The notes: generated by a model not told the origin, from the letters alone. A stretch of 64,000 nucleotides of DNA from Myotis daubentonii (GCF_963259705.1 NC_081840.1:148897549-148961548); one strand, 5' to 3'. Shown: positions 12,908 to 26,430, numbered from the stretch's first letter. Numbers and translations: made by a program.

Positions 12908-15900
12908 TTACATCTGCATGAAAGTCATAATTTTACCTTTTTTGAAAATTGTCTTTTAACAGTAATTTTTGAGAAAATAATTAGTTACTTTTTGAAATTT
13001 GGGAGAAGTATTGATATTTACCATTCTGTGTTTTTAGTTATGCTACTGGATCTAATCATAAGTATAGCTATTGCCCTGGATAGGCATAAGAGTTTGGGGG
13101 ACCTAAGGGTAATAAAGTCACTGACTGATCAAATCAGAGGCAAACAGTAAGCCAGGTAGAGAGTGATCAATAGACTAAGATAGAGCTTCTGTTTGTACTA
13201 GAGAAGGGGAGAGAGGACAGAACGGAGAATGGCCTGAGTAGGGTGAGAATTCTTTAGTAGTATAGACCTTTTGTTTTTATAGTTTCCTAAATCCTTGGCT
13301 ACCTCCCAAAGACAATCCCGTCCACTCTGCTCGCCAGTAACAGATCGCAGAGGACAATGCTTGTTCACTGAGAGCCTGACAGAGTCCTTTCTCTATGTAT
13401 AGATCTGTTTGCTGTGTTCACTCCTGGTTTTCAGGAGTCTAATGAATGCTATTAATCTCATCACATCCTATAACCATGAATGCCATGTGAATATTCAAAA
13501 TGCTAGTGGCATATGACTACAATTAAACAAAAGTGAAGACTTGTAAAAGACTGAAAATGTGGAAAAAATGATGTCTGATATACATACATAGGGGGTAAAT
13601 GTGACTGATTATAAAATTTTTCTACCTAGATTTTCTTCTTGAAGATTTTCTTCTTGATGCTGGAATCAAGGGTTTTCTGCTCAGGCAGATAAAAGTATAA
13701 TAGAATAAAACACATTCTGAATCTAATGTGTCCTAGGCTCACACATAGAGAACAAAAAGCATACCTCAGACCTCTCAATTCAAGGGTAGTTTTTGCCATA
13801 AAAATAAATCATTTTTTTAATATTGCAAAAATTATAACATACATTTTACCATCAACACATAGCGTTCTTCATACAAAACTTGATTGGAGAACCAAGCCAA
13901 TATTTAGGAAAGTATCCTCAGAAGTAGCTAAAATGTAAAGTATTAAATAACTTTGCACAGAAGGAAACTATATACTAGAACATAAAAGCCCTGGTCTCGC
14001 TACGGATGTAATTTCTCAATGTTAGAGCTTTACTTTTATTAAAAACTTCCAGATGCATAACATGTATCGTAGTACTAAGCCATACAGTCAGGCTCGCTGC
14101 TTAAACTCCTAGGAAGTTGTCAGTATGTCTGGAGGGTTTTGGAAGTAAATTTAGGGGATACAGTTTGCTTGGTTCAACCTCTGTTTTATAGCTTATAATA
14201 GCTTTGGCTGGGATATATGACCTTTCCAGTCTTCAGTACTTGGTCAGCCTTCCTATCTTTGCTACTTTACTGATAATTATCTTCTCTCAAGAGGCAAGTA
14301 ACTAAAATAGTTTTTTAAAAAGTCATGCTTCTCTTCCAGACTTCCTGGAAGTCCATAGATTGAGACTGTGCATTAAGGAGAAAATAAATTGCACAATAAA
14401 GCTCAATAACTTGTACAGATGCTGGGTCATTCTATTATCTGTCCAATAAGACAACTGAAGAAGATGTTGCACTTGGCAAAACCTACTGTCCACAACTAGC
14501 TACTCAAACAGTAAGTAGCATTGCCGATGACTGTGGACATGCCTTTCAATGGCAGGTAGAGGATTATCTTTCCAATTTCTGTTTGCAGTTCTTGTTACAG
14601 TATGATTGTACCCAGATTTACACTTTCTCTCTGAAATGTACATGCTGGGGACTGAACTTTCAGCAATTTTCTAACAGTGTCCTGTGATTCTCTGGAGATT
14701 ATCACAGGGGTCATCTTGGGGAAAAGAGGTAGGCAGCAGAAAGAAAGCATATATAGGGTTTTGGCCTCCGACCCTCAGACCTCCAAGGTCAATCAGTGTG
14801 TAGCTAACAGTGCATGGATGTCATATGCTGGGTTTTCTCATAGGATTTTGTTTTTTTTTTTAAAAAGGTTCAGCCTCTTTAGGAAATGTTGAAAAATGCC
14901 TGAACTACTTGGTCTCTAAGATTTATATTAATTTCAATATGTTTTGGCTCACAAAGTGCTCAGAGAACATGTTAAAAAGGCACGGGGATAAGAATATTGG
15001 TGTGTGTAAAGAGGTAAACCACAATAAAAGTCCTCAACCAAGTCAAGTTGACAGATCCTCATTATGATCATTATGAACTTTTATAGAGAACCTTCTAGAG
15101 AACTGTACTAAACCCTAGAGATGCACAGATATAAACCAGAAACCAGGCCATGGAGCACATAAATGAGATTGGTAGACTGGACTCCCAACGCACTCCCTCA
15201 GGAAGCGGAATGCAATTAAACCATGAGAACACTTAGCAGTTAGCATCAGGATCTGCCCACCAGAGTCACCTGATCTTTGACCCACTTAACTCACTTGACC
15301 CCCAACCAGGTGGATAACCATCCTCAGAAAGGCAGTTATTTCCGCAGCTTGTTTCCATTCAAACTTTGTCAGCTCTGACTTTGAGCTAATTCTTTCAGTA
15401 AAAAAAAAAAAAAGAATTTGTAGCATTCCAAAGTTTGCTGGCAAAGCCCTAGAATTTGCCAGTATTTCTAGCATTACTTCCCAGTCAAAAGATGGGTTTT
15501 GCACATGTAATAATAAAATATATATATTAAAAAAATAAAATACAAAAAGAAAGATTGGGTTTTGTATGTGGTTTGTGAAAATGTTTTATCTTATGATCGT
15601 ATCATGTATATCTAAAAAATGCCGACTGGATTCTGGAGCCCCTGAGACACAAATTGGAGTTTCATAATTCCTAGAAGGGTAATAAAAATATCTTACCTTT
15701 CAAAACTGCCAGAATTGACCTAAAATATAGGAATATTGGGGGAAGAATTGTGTCAATTTTCCAGGCAAATTTAATTCTAGTGTCTTAAGGATCAAAAATA
15801 AGAATACCAATTTTTGTCTGTAAATAGAATTGAAGGAGAGACTCCTATATTTTTCTCTCCCATTGGCTGCTACTAGAGCAAAAGAATGGAGAATTCCTCT

Positions 15901-18677
15901 GACTCTCAGACCATTGTCCAGATTTACATTAAAAGAGGAACTCTAAAATGCCAGGCTTGCCAAGTATGATGGTAAAGATATTTTATTCCAAGAGATTAGG
16001 GGGTATGGGTGATTTTTCCTCCTGCTTTTACTCTCCTGCATGTGAACTCTTTGGTAAAGAAAGGAAAGATAGGCTCTACCCTGTCAGGACCAGGCTACTT
16101 CTAGTTAGACATGGACTTACTCTCAATGTTCCCATAATGCATAAACTAGAATGGGCTACAATTCATATACTTTACTCAGTCGCTTAGCCTAAATGTGAAA
16201 ATTGTATTTAAATATGTGCTGACCACATTTCAAACATAAGACTAAATCGTTGTGTACATAATTCAGAAGCCCAAAGCTCCTAAAATCTGAATTATTAATA
16301 TCCAAATTAATAAGGCAATTCCTGGCAAATCAGACTACACAATCAGATTAAAGAACACAATGAGAAAAATAAAGAGAATATGTCAACTATCATATTGTGT
16401 GGTAACAGAGGTTGAAATGGGGTCTCCAGATGAAATCATGTCAAAAGCATGATAGTGACTACAAATGATTCTTGATTCTGAGAAATTATAAAACGTAAGC
16501 AAAAAATCTCAACTGGGAAATTCAATTACATTTAGTTCATTAATTCTAGCTGTGGGACTACTATTTCCAAGTTCATATCTGTGAACTAAATAACTAAACT
16601 TTTTGACTAATACAAATGTAAAAATTACTACATTGTTTTAAATATCTTAAAACTGGTAGATAGGACAGTCTAGTCTTCAAGTGTAGATGGAAGAAATTAC
16701 TTGTTATCTCTACAAATCATTTCCATTGCAAAGAGAAGTCAAGAGACAGAAGATAGCTAGGACTTGAATTGGTAAGGAGCTGGAAGAACAGAGCAAGTCC
16801 CACTATGCAGCTCAGTTCCTCCTCCTTGTGGTCACAAAGGGAAGGTGCCTGCCATCTGATGGCATGTCTTCAGGGAATCCTATTATTTAAATGACTTGCA
16901 GAATAGTCATTGGAAGGAATATAGGATGCCAATGAAAAGTGCTCAATTTTAATTTGCTAGTGATTTCCACTTCTGCTTCCCACTCTTGGGCATTTCCTCC
17001 TTTTTAAAAGTCAATTTTAAAATATTTTTAATTGCACTATTGCTGAACACATCCCAATGAAACAGTTACCTAAGCATGTCTACGGATTCAGTATGTGGGT
17101 ATGCCACAGTCATTTCTAACACAAATTAGAAAGAAGAAAAAAGGTGTTAAGTATCATGGAGCATTAAACCACGGCATGGAACTGCTCCCTGTTGGCAAAC
17201 CAGGGAGGGTGGGGCAGCTTCTGTGTTCAGCAGTCCCACAGTGGCTACAGCCTGCAATCTAGGCTGACTCATCCATGGTTTTCAATTCTCAGCTTCCAAC
17301 AAAACACCAAGTAAATGTTTATCAAGTGAAAGAATGGAATAAAAACACTTTTTCATAATGGGCTGTGGATGGTTTCCACATAAGATATTACAGATTGATG
17401 TTATTTTGATGAATGTCTAGTACGGTTCCCCTGCAACAGGAAATGCCCCCTGGACTGTAACAGTCCTGATTCTGGCATGTTTTCCCCTTACGCCCTCCAT
17501 TTACCTAATCTTGTTGATAAAAGGATGCCCTCCTCTTCCATTCTTAGACCTATACTTGACATTCAAATACTGTTTCTTCAAATACCATAGCTGATTTTGC
17601 AGTTCCAAGCCAATCGGAAACACAATGGGCCCGAGAGGCTGCTTGTACCTTCCATTCTTCCAATGAGCTAGAAAGAATTAACCCCTGTGCAGAACGTATG
17701 CCCTCCTCTTAAATAAATTCTAGCTCATGGGAAAACAGAATTACTAAGGTAAGAAAGAGAAAAAGAACATTTGAAGAATTTACTTCTTAATAATTTTTAG
17801 ACAAGAGAAACAGAAGAGAAGCTAGGAAACAAGAACACTGCTTCAAGAGGCAATTTGTCCCTGGTCCTGTGGGTGACAGGGCGTTTTGCCAGCTGTCACT
17901 ACTGGGCCAACTAAGTGTTACACCCAAACTGTTGTGCTTATAAGGATGAAAATAACATGAATGCTTTGAGGCACTTTGATGTCACACTGGATTGTCTGGG
18001 CTTACAAGAGGAGGGGATTGCCTACTATTCTCATTTAAATAACATTTTTAGTATTTTAATTTGCTCTCTTTCTGAAAACTAGTTCTGACTTTCTTTACCT
18101 CACATAACTGAAAATCTACAACTTACTATGCCCTGACTAGATACGCTCTTCCCACCCAGTGTGCAGCTGGTTAGGAAAAATGTACAGCATGGTGAAAAAC
18201 CATGTTAGTAGGCAATACAAATTTTATAGGAGTAATTTATGTTAGCAAGGTAATACGATGGAAAAGGGCGCACAATCTTAAAGCTACAGTTAACATTTAT
18301 TTCCACCCAAATTGAGATGCCACAAAGCCAGCCACCAAATGTATCACTCACATTTATAAATCAGAGCGACTTTAATTGCCTACATCTATTCTTATTTCGT
18401 ATATTATCATTTTCATAGGCTTGGAGGGTGGGTAGGAACCTCAGAAGTTATGTGGTATATCTTTTTTATCTCTAGCTAAACTCTCCGAGCAGATGACCAG
18501 CTGTGTTACGTTTCATCCTTTTTCAGTGAATGTCCAAGGGCCAGGTCCTGTGCAGTACCCACCGGCAGAAAGTTTTGACTCTTATTCAACCCAAATCTCA
18601 CTGTTTTCAGAAGAAATGTAGAAGAATAAATTACCATCTTATCTATCACTATGCTTTAGATGTTAAAGTCACTTTTT
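12908..18677. other. Intronic stretch without recognised features
   Basis: No SINE, transposon or exon recognised over nearly 6 kb of the COL25A1 intron, unusually clean for this window. Short open frames only. Conserved non-coding sequence is possible but cannot be judged from one genome. Confidence 0.5.
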
Positions 18678-18877
18678 AAAATATATATATTTTATTGATT
18701 TTTTTTACAGAGAGGAAGGGAGAGGGATAGAGTTAGAAACATCAATCAGCTGCCTCCTGCACCCTCCCTACTGGGGATGTGCCTGCAACCAAGGTACATT
18801 CCCTTGACCGGAATCAAATCTGGGACCTTTCAGTCCGCAGGCCGATGCTCTATCCACTGAGCCAAACCGGTTAGGGC
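18678..18877 (-). repeat. VES SINE
   Basis: Flanked by AAAGTCACTTTTT duplications; head complement GAGCCAAACCGGTTAGGGC. Confidence 0.9.
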
Positions 18878-19916
18878 AAAAGTCACTTTTTTAAAGTCTG
18901 TGCACCTTCATCTGACCATAAATTCTTGGAAAGCCAAAAGTCAGGAAAGGCTATGCCAATCATCTTTTTATTCATTGCTACAGCTTTATGTCTAATCAGA
19001 AGCCAGATTTCTCACGTTCTGATTTTCTCCTACTGTGAATTTCTCGGGTTTTTCCTCAGCGGGGGAAAAAAAACCCCTTAGTATTTACAACATGGGAGAA
19101 ATTTTGGTCACATGCTCCAAAGCACATTGTTCTTTTTCTTGGTTGCACCTGTCGCACCTGCAAATTCATGTCAACTTTAAATAAATGTCTGTCATCCTCA
19201 CTGAAATGTAAGCTCCATGAGGGCAGATTCCAAGTCTGCCCATTCGGCAGCATATTCCAAGTCTCTAGCATGATATTTGGCACACAGAAGGCTCTTTATG
19301 CTTGGAGAATTGACAAATGCCTTTCAAAACCATTCCAGTCCAACACTCGTACTGAGAGGATATAAAAACTAAGTCTGTAAAAGTCACTCTTAAAAATACT
19401 TGCCCCTGATTGTATAACAAGTTAATGACAAAGCCAGGATTAGAATTCTGTGTTCTTGATTGCCCATTCACATTCTCATTCCATTACACCACAGAGGCTC
19501 TTATACCTAATACCCTGGGCAGGCAACACTACTGATGAGTAAGGCACAGAAACCTTTGTGATCTAAACATCATTTGGTTGGCTGCCTGGCTCCCTGTGTT
19601 CCTTATCATAGAAACCCTCCCATAAATATGCCCGGTTTATACATACCTTATGTAGGACTGCAAGAACAGAACCCAAAATGGAATTCTACAGCCAGAGCAA
19701 AAAAAAAAACAACACAATTTATTCTCAAGATGAGGGTCAAGTTTTACAAAGGCCAAGCCACAGGTACCAGCCAAATTTCCATGGTTCAGCTACTGCTGAA
19801 TCAAATATTCTGCTAAACAGAGTTCCAATGTATATGGTTTCTTAAATTTTATTTTGGGGTTTAATGCAAATATTTAAAAAATGGAGCTTCTGAATACATG
19901 TAAAAAGTAAATGGGA

Positions 19917-20132
19917 GCCCTAACCGGTTTGGCTCAGTGGATAGAGCGTCGGCCTGCCGACTGAAGGGTCCCAGGTTTGATTCCGGTCAAGGGCATGCGC
20001 CTTGGTTGTGGGCACATCCCCAATGGGGGATGTGCAGGAGGCAGCTGATCAATGTTTCTCTCTCATCGATGTTTCTAACTCTATCTCTCTCCCTTCCTCT
20101 CTGTAAAAAATCAATAAAATATATATTTTTTT
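19917..20132 (+). repeat. VES SINE
   Basis: Head GCCCTAACCGGTTTGGCTC; perfect 13-bp duplication AAAGTAAATGGGA at 19,904 and 20,133. Confidence 0.92.
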
Positions 20133-20296
20133 AAAGTAAATGGGATCTTATATGCATGTATGCATTACCTATGGACACAGACAATAGGGTGGCGAGGGCC
20201 TGTGGTGGGATGGGAACTGGGAGGAGGGGAGCTCTGGGGGGAGAAAAAGAGGACCATCTGTAATAATATCAACAATAAAGATTATATATACACATA
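20133..20296 (+). mobile_element. L1 3'-UTR fragment
   Basis: TACCTATGGACACAGACAAT, G-rich tract, then ACAATAAAGATTATATA. Followed immediately by the Helitron at 20,297. Confidence 0.65.
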
Positions 20297-20831
20297 TCCT
20301 ATATAATAAAACCCTAATATGCAAATTGACTGAATGGCAGAATGACCAGTCGCTATGACGTGCACTGACCACCAGGGGGCAGATGTTCAATGCAGGAGCT
20401 GCCTGTTGATGGTCAGTGCACTCCCACAAGGGGAGCACTGCTCAGCCAGAAGCAGTGGCAGGAGCCCTTCCTGCCTCTGAGGCAGTGCTAAGGAACAGCA
20501 AGCCTGGCCTCTGGCTGAGCGGCTCTCCCACAGGGGGAGTGCCAGAAGCCGGGCTCATGGCTGGTGAGCACAGCATCAGTGGTGGGAGCCTGTCCTGCCT
20601 CCGCTGCAGGCGGGCAGTAAGGAGTGAGGGGTCCCAAACTGCGAGAGCCCTGGACTGTGAGAGGGATGTCTGACTGCCAGGTTAGGCCCCATCCCTGGGG
20701 GAATCAGGCCTAAGCTGGCAGGCAAACATCCCCCAAAGGGTCCCAGATTGTGAGAGAGCACAGGCCAGGCTAAGGGACCGCCAACCGCCCCCCCCTCCCC
20801 AGTGCACAAATTTTGTGCATCGGGCCTCTAG
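20297..20831 (+). mobile_element. HeliBat-type non-autonomous Helitron (535 bp)
   Basis: Starts A|TCCTATATAATAAAACCC and ends GTGCACAAATTTTGTGCATC then GGGCCTCTAG|T, with the terminal hairpin 11 bases from the end. Inserted just after an L1 3' end inside the COL25A1 intron. Confidence 0.87.
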
Positions 20832-21488
20832 TATATACATAAAAGTAAATGAGAATTTTCAGAGATGACAAAGGTGATCTAAAATTGGATTGTGGTGATG
20901 ATTACACAACTCCATAAAATTATTTTTATGGAGTGTATATTTAAATTATACACTTAAAATGGGTAATTATTATAAATTATACTTTAATAATAATTAAAAA
21001 TTTAAATATTTTTAAAATATTACAGTGTGAAAATGAGTCAGAAAGTTAAAGTATTTCTTTTTGTAAACACCTAGTATCAAAACTGTAAAGACATTTTAAA
21101 ATATCTCCATACTTTTTTAAGGCCAGGTTTTATCTACTTCAATCCTGGTTTACCTACAAGGTCAAAAGTTTTTCCTGTAATTTTGGTAAAAAAATAATTT
21201 AGTAGACTAATATAAATATCTTGGTGTAGCACTACAACACTAAGTTGTTTGACTGATTATCTGCATAAATAACCTATAGATATATGTGTTTAATTAAGCA
21301 TAATGTTCTAGTCCAAAACCTGTCATTTACCATTGGGTTTTCAGCAAGTTACATATCTCCAGACCTTGGTTTTCCCACCTCTATCATGTGTCCCTATGGA
21401 CCAGATGAAAATTAAATAGCATATAATACAGTATAAAGAATAGTAATTGCTACTATGTATTGAATAGCCAAACACCAATATGCCAGAC

Positions 21489-21660
21489 TGTTTAAATTAT
21501 TATCCTACAAGGAAGGTATTATTATTAGTTACTTTTTTGCAGATGAGGAAACTGGAAATAAAGTTCATTAGTTTGACCAATGTCACACAGTTATTTAATA
21601 GGAGACCTAGGATTTTAATCCAAAACTGTTCAGCTCCAAAGCCTATACTCATTCTCCATC
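21489..21660 (-). repeat. MIR SINE
   Basis: CAGATGAGGAAACTGGAAAT ... AATGTCACACAGTTATTTAA is the conserved MIR core in reverse orientation. Confidence 0.75.
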
Positions 21661-21719
21661 CCTCACTCGACTTCAAGCTTTTGATTCTATCAGATGTGGC
21701 CATGAATCCTGACATTGCC

Positions 21720-21850
21720 TTTACTATGGTAAGTTAGTCACCTTCTGAGTCCAGTTTCCTAATCTATACAATGAGATCACCAATATTTAACTCTCGGGGT
21801 CGTTGTGAAGATTAAATGAGAGTGATTCCCCTACTGGTATAATTAGAAAT
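21720..21850 (+). repeat. MIR SINE fragment
   Basis: CAGTTTCCTAATCTATACAA then GGTCGTTGTGAAGATTAAAT. Confidence 0.65.
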
Positions 21851-24266
21851 TACTCAGAAATATTCTATCTCATCCCTCTCCCATACAGGCTCCTTCCTGT
21901 GCTTAAAAATATCTATTTTAAAAACCTCTATAAATTCTATGATTTCCTTGTAACCTACCTGGATAAACCTCCTGGGGACTGAGTTCTATCAAAAGCAATT
22001 AAAGTGAACACAAACAACACAGCATTAATCCTTTGCTATCAGTCATTGGCTCTGTGACGGATTGTCAACAAGAGTGTCAACTTCAAGGGGTGGGCATCTG
22101 TCCACAGGAACTGAGCGAGCTGAGGTCACAGACTTGTCTCACTCTGCCCTACAAACAGATGTCTGGGTGACAACTCTTAGTCACTGCAAACCAGGCTTAG
22201 AGCCAAACCAGGTGGGAAGTGCTGTACCTCCTTCCTTTTCCTCTTGGCCAGCCCATTCATTCCCTAAAACAATAGTCACTGACCATAACTTAAAATCACT
22301 AGTTTTACCCCAGAATACTACTTTCAACATAACGCCTTTATTTTGATGATATCTAATTATTCCACAAGCATAAAGTGTTTCTATAATAGTGATCCGTCAA
22401 CAAGAAACCTGTTTGATTGTGTGTAGTGAAATGTGCACCTTGAAATATTTACCTCTCAAACAACCTGATGAAAACTGGTGTAATGTGGAGCTCTAGTGGT
22501 GCAAGAAAGTAACGCAGCCATTACTGAGGGCCAACAAAACAGCCAAGGAAATCACCGTTTATTATTTATTTGTTATTACTGTGAAATCGCTATTTATTGT
22601 TCAGTTAATATGTTAAGAAGAAAAATGGTTCAAAATGATATTCCGAGATAATGTAAGGTAAACCCTAAATATAATAATTTCTTCTAGATTACATATTAGA
22701 CCTCAATGGCTCGTTTATAGCAAACATAATAAAAGCAGTTAAGTTCACAAGTAATAGAACTCAGTGCTGTGGGTGTCACTTCTCTACTTTTTACCCAGTT
22801 CACTACGAACCCTATTAATTAAACACTAGTTGTTTGTCACGCAGCTAACAGGAGTACTGAATAGAAAAAAATGCTGGGCTCTAAGTGAATATGACCAGTG
22901 AAGTCCTATACCAACTGACTTGAGAATTTAAATAATCCCTCCAACCTGATGAGGTTTTGTGAGTGAATTCCTGCACTACAAAAGTGCTTTCCTTGGATTT
23001 CTGACTTCTGAGGTCTTTTCCAATTTAAAACAAGCAAGAATGAAACCTACAATGTCAAAACAAACATTAATGTTTCCCTGTTACCTAATGTATATGTCTT
23101 CTCAATTGAAAGGGCTTCATTTACCAAAACTACATTATGGTCAGCAAAGTAGCAGGACATAAATAATAAAACTTGTATGCTCTACAACTGGGAGTTGACA
23201 TTTAAAATTTCTAAATATGGTGCCTGATTTAGCTGTGTTATGGTGAGGAAAAACAAGTTATCATGAGGAAAAAAACTCAGAATATGAAAAATATAGGAAG
23301 TAAGCTTTCCATGTATAAGTATCTAAGCATCTTATGCCTGGACATTACAGAAAACGTAAGAGACTCACTTTTCCATAAGAGGTGGTAAAAGAAAGTAAAG
23401 GTTCATAAATGCATTAACAAGATTTATCTGAAATAAATATCTCGACTGATGGCAGTTTTCCATGGCTTTTATCAGTTGAATACACTAGATGTTTTCCAAT
23501 AGACATACCCCAAGGGCTCCTAAATTGTTAGGTCTACAGATAATTGACTCCCGAACCTCAGAGGTCTACTGAGGAAGATTTAATGATTACCTAGAGATTT
23601 CATTCATTAATATCTCTTCTCTATCCTTCTACTAATATGTTGTCATTAATACAATTCCCTAAAGCTGAAGAGAAAAAAAATGGTAAAAAATATAAGAGCC
23701 TTTTCTGAGATGTCATTGAGAATGCAGTAGTTAGCAATGGGAAGCTCAAGGTAAAGAACAAATTTCCTCTAGCTAAAGAATGCAGAACCCTTTTTGATAG
23801 AAAAGAATAAAAGCAGGAGAGGAAGTTAAGGTCCTTTACTAACATAATCATATGTTAAAAGAAGCAAATGGAAACCTGTGCTAATCCAACATTTGCTACC
23901 AGGGAATTCAGAGTCTAACGTGTTCTGCAGTCCTTTTCACAGTAGGCATTAAAGTTGAATAAAATTGAACAATATTTTTCAATCTGTGAGTCTAAGAATT
24001 TCATATTTGTACATCATCTGCCATATTTTCCATGGTGATTATCTCTCTCTCTTTTGTTCTCCCATAACAGACCTTGGTATGCTGCTTAAAATAATATTTG
24101 GGGCTTTATTTGCCATTCTTTTGACTGAGACATGTTGATTTTATTAAAGTGAGTTGGGTCTGCATTCTTTCTTTACTATTATTACAGGTAGACTTGACAG
24201 ACACAGGACTTTTGTTTTAAAATGCTCTGCTATGGAGTCAACCTTGTTAAATAAGTTCCATTTTAC

Positions 24267-24336
24267 CTGCTGGGCAGTTGCATTCTGAAGGTGCTTCTCT
24301 TGCGATTCTTATTTTAGCCATATGTTCATAGGATTT
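24267..24336 (-). CDS. COL25A1: COL25A1 second coding exon (residues 100-122 plus first base of next codon)
   Basis: A 70-bp exon too short for an ORF scan. On the minus strand a pyrimidine-rich stretch ending CCCCCTGCAG precedes AAATCCTATGAACATATGG, and the exon closes with GCAG followed by the donor GTAAAA. It translates to KSYEHMAKIRIAR then EAPSECNCPA, continuing in phase directly from the first coding exon (phase 0 in, phase 1 out, as expected before a Gly-initiated collagen repeat). R109-I110-A111-R112 is the furin-type R-x-x-R site at which CLAC-P is shed, with Glu113 as the new N-terminus (family knowledge). The two nearby cysteines precede the first collagenous domain. The following exon, expected to start the GPP/GKR repeats, is not in the window. 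Confidence 0.96.
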
Positions 24337-25485
24337 CTGCAGGGGGTAGAAAGAAGAGGTATTAAGAGTCATCAGTAGCATTGGAGAGAAATGGGTTCTT
24401 TAGGGATTCTCTGTCCATATGCTTGATTCACCAGCATTTGATAGCCTGCATAACTAAAGTTTACACATGTACTTTGGACTCAGTCAAAAGGTAACAGTAC
24501 CCAAGCCCTAAAAAAAAAAAAAGAAAATGATCATTGACATGATATCAAGACTGCTGAAAAAAATAGAAAAAAAATAACAATAAATTAATTTTTTAAAAAA
24601 GACTGCTGGACTTGTATAACATCTTTCTCCATTGTTCAACTACCAACACCCACTCCCTCAGCTCATACATATGCAGCCAATGCAAAAACCTGGCATTAAC
24701 ATGTTGCAGTTCTAGGTAAGTTATGTGTTTTAAAACAGCCAATACTTTATGCATGGAGGTCAACTGCTTATCATGTTGTGCTGCAACTACTGCCAAACAG
24801 CCTCTCTGTTGGAAGAGCAAGTTCCAGAAAACCTCCTAACTCCAGACTAAAGCTGCCCCTGATTTTGATACATATTGTAGATTACTTTAAACTCTCAAGT
24901 CCAATGGCTCTGCATTCATAAACACCTCTGGCACTGCATCTTTTACCAAAAAAAATTAAGCTGCTATTTTTTTCTTTTTAAACATTTAATAGGAGACCAT
25001 TCAATGTATGAAATAACTGGTTCTAAATCACATTCAGGGTTATTTTACTTTCAAGAGTGATTACCATTTGGATATTAATAGCACCTCTGGTCCTAACCCT
25101 CTTGAAGAACATAACAGAACAAAACAGATGTTATTCTGCAAGGAATATTCTCCACAAAATTGGTAAAGATTCATATGAGACTTTGGAAAACTAAGAGAAG
25201 CTAAAATGCCACCCTGCCATTCTGGTCACCCTTCCCGCTTTTAGAGCTCCATATAGATTTAACATGCAAATATCCAGAAGAGTGAGGGAAGATGAGACAC
25301 ATAGAGAGGGTGGTATCAAAGGATGTGCATATACAGTACAAACATATGCCACCATGGATGGACGCCTAGCATATGGGCACACAGCCACACCACGTATGCG
25401 GACAACAAGGGTAGGCTGGTCGTATACACAGAATCACGCCTGTGCGAGATGTTATGCACGTGCAAAATCCCCCAGCTTTTCACAC
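24337..25485 (-). other. COL25A1: COL25A1 intron between the first two coding exons (1,149 bp)
   Basis: Bounded by a GT donor at 25,485-25,484 and an AG acceptor at 24,338-24,337 on the minus strand. No SINE or transposon was recognised inside, which is notable in so repeat-rich a window. A 75-codon open frame at 24,593-24,820 (minus) resembles nothing I know and lacks splice signals, so it is left unannotated. Confidence 0.9.
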
Positions 25486-25782
25486 CTGAGCCAGAAGTCG
25501 CTCCACTTTCTCTTGCACCACTGCTTTGAGCTGATCCAGGCAATCGGGAAGCGGACGGATGGAAGGGTCCCCTTTGGCGGATTCGAGAGCGGCGATCCTC
25601 GCCTGGAGGTCGTTGGTTTTCACCCCCAGGTACAGACAAGACATCACGGCCACCACTGACAGGAGGGCCGCCAGGACCGCGCCTGGGGGCACCGTGCGGG
25701 CACAAGGCTGCCGGGCGGAGCTCGGGTCCTCGGAGCCCGGCTCTCCAGCCCCTCCTTTTCCTGCAGGCTTCTTCGGCAGCAT
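25486..25782 (-). CDS. COL25A1: COL25A1 first coding exon (collagen XXV alpha-1 / CLAC-P, residues 1-99)
   Basis: Encodes the N-terminus of a type II transmembrane collagen found in neurons and developing muscle; its shed ectodomain (CLAC) associates with amyloid plaques, and the protein is needed for motor innervation (family knowledge). The start is the ATG at 25,782-25,780, opening MLPKKPAGKGG. In order it has a short basic and acidic cytoplasmic part (about 1-32), one membrane helix (about 33-54, including AVLAALLSVVAVMSCLYLGV), then a charged juxtamembrane segment with coiled-coil character ending EKVERLLAQ. The match to human COL25A1 recalled from memory is close throughout and of the same length. 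The exon ends in CAG followed by the donor GTGTGA at 25,485-25,480; reading through gives one residue and a stop. The exon ends in phase 0. A longer in-frame upstream ATG (25,860) exists but adds sequence unlike the family. Confidence 0.96.
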
Positions 25783-26422
25783 CGTGGCGGGGTCCGCTGC
25801 CTCCCACCCTCTCCCACTTCCAGTAACCGTAAAGGGAAAGAAAAAGGACGATTCCTCCAAAGTTCAGTCCGGTGGGCTGTACAACTAGTTGGCGGAGTGG
25901 GAGAGGGGCGCGCGGAGATGGACCCCCAGCTCTCCCCGGTGCCGAGACCAGCAGTCCTGGACCGTCCTCCGCCTTCTTCTCCTCTCCTACCTGGAGGTGA
26001 AGAGCACCCTCCGTCTATGGACTGGTGGCCACAAGGCAAAAACCAGAAAGGAACCCACTCCGGTAGTCCTGCTGACACCCCCCTGAGGACGGGCACTTCG
26101 GAGGTCCCCGCGGGCGGCCGCCCAGGGGCCCGGGACCGTGGGAGACGGCTGCGGTGGCCGCCGCTCCCCTCGCCCCGCAGCGCGGACCTGTTGCGTCTGC
26201 TAGTTCGCCTTAGGTCTACCTAGCCGGTGTTTTTCCGCACGCCAACTGCCTCCCACCTGGACTCGGTGCCGGGCAAAAACGGCGGAGCGCGGCGGCGGGA
26301 GCGCGGCGCCAAAAGGGTACCGAGGGCCAGAGGCGAGAGGAAACGGAATGAGGAGCAAGAGCGAGCGGCGAGGCCGGAGTCGCGGCTGCCCCCAGGATCT
26401 CCGCAGCCCCGCGCGTGCAAGC

Positions 26423-26430
26423 CTTAAATA
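26423..26430 (-). promoter_or_regulatory. TATA-like box for COL25A1
   Basis: Minus-strand TATTTAAG in GGGTATTTAAGGCTTGC, the only AT-rich box in this part of the island. It would place a start near 26,395 and give roughly 610 bp of 5' UTR before the ATG at 25,782. GC boxes lie about 60-90 bp upstream, a conventional layout. Usage is inferred. Confidence 0.45.

Larger units (their letters stand above)
1..24266 (-). other. COL25A1: COL25A1 second intron, partial
   Basis: Begins at the GT donor at 24,266-24,265 and runs off the left edge. I looked on the minus strand for Gly-X-Y coding blocks with splice sites and found none. In human the gene spans hundreds of kilobases with very long 5' introns, so this is expected. 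Recognised repeats inside are listed separately. Stretches at about 240-1,630, 2,000-3,700, 4,320-4,750, 5,110-6,040, 11,560-12,650 and 20,840-24,260 (apart from the MIRs near 21,500) hold nothing else I can name. Confidence 0.85.

Noticed and set aside
24593..24820. 75-codon minus-strand frame between COL25A1 exons
   Set aside because: Lies in an intron, lacks splice sites and family resemblance.
25644..26223. Long open frames on both strands around the COL25A1 first exon
   Set aside because: Shadow frames caused by high GC in the CpG island; no protein family resemblance or splice logic.
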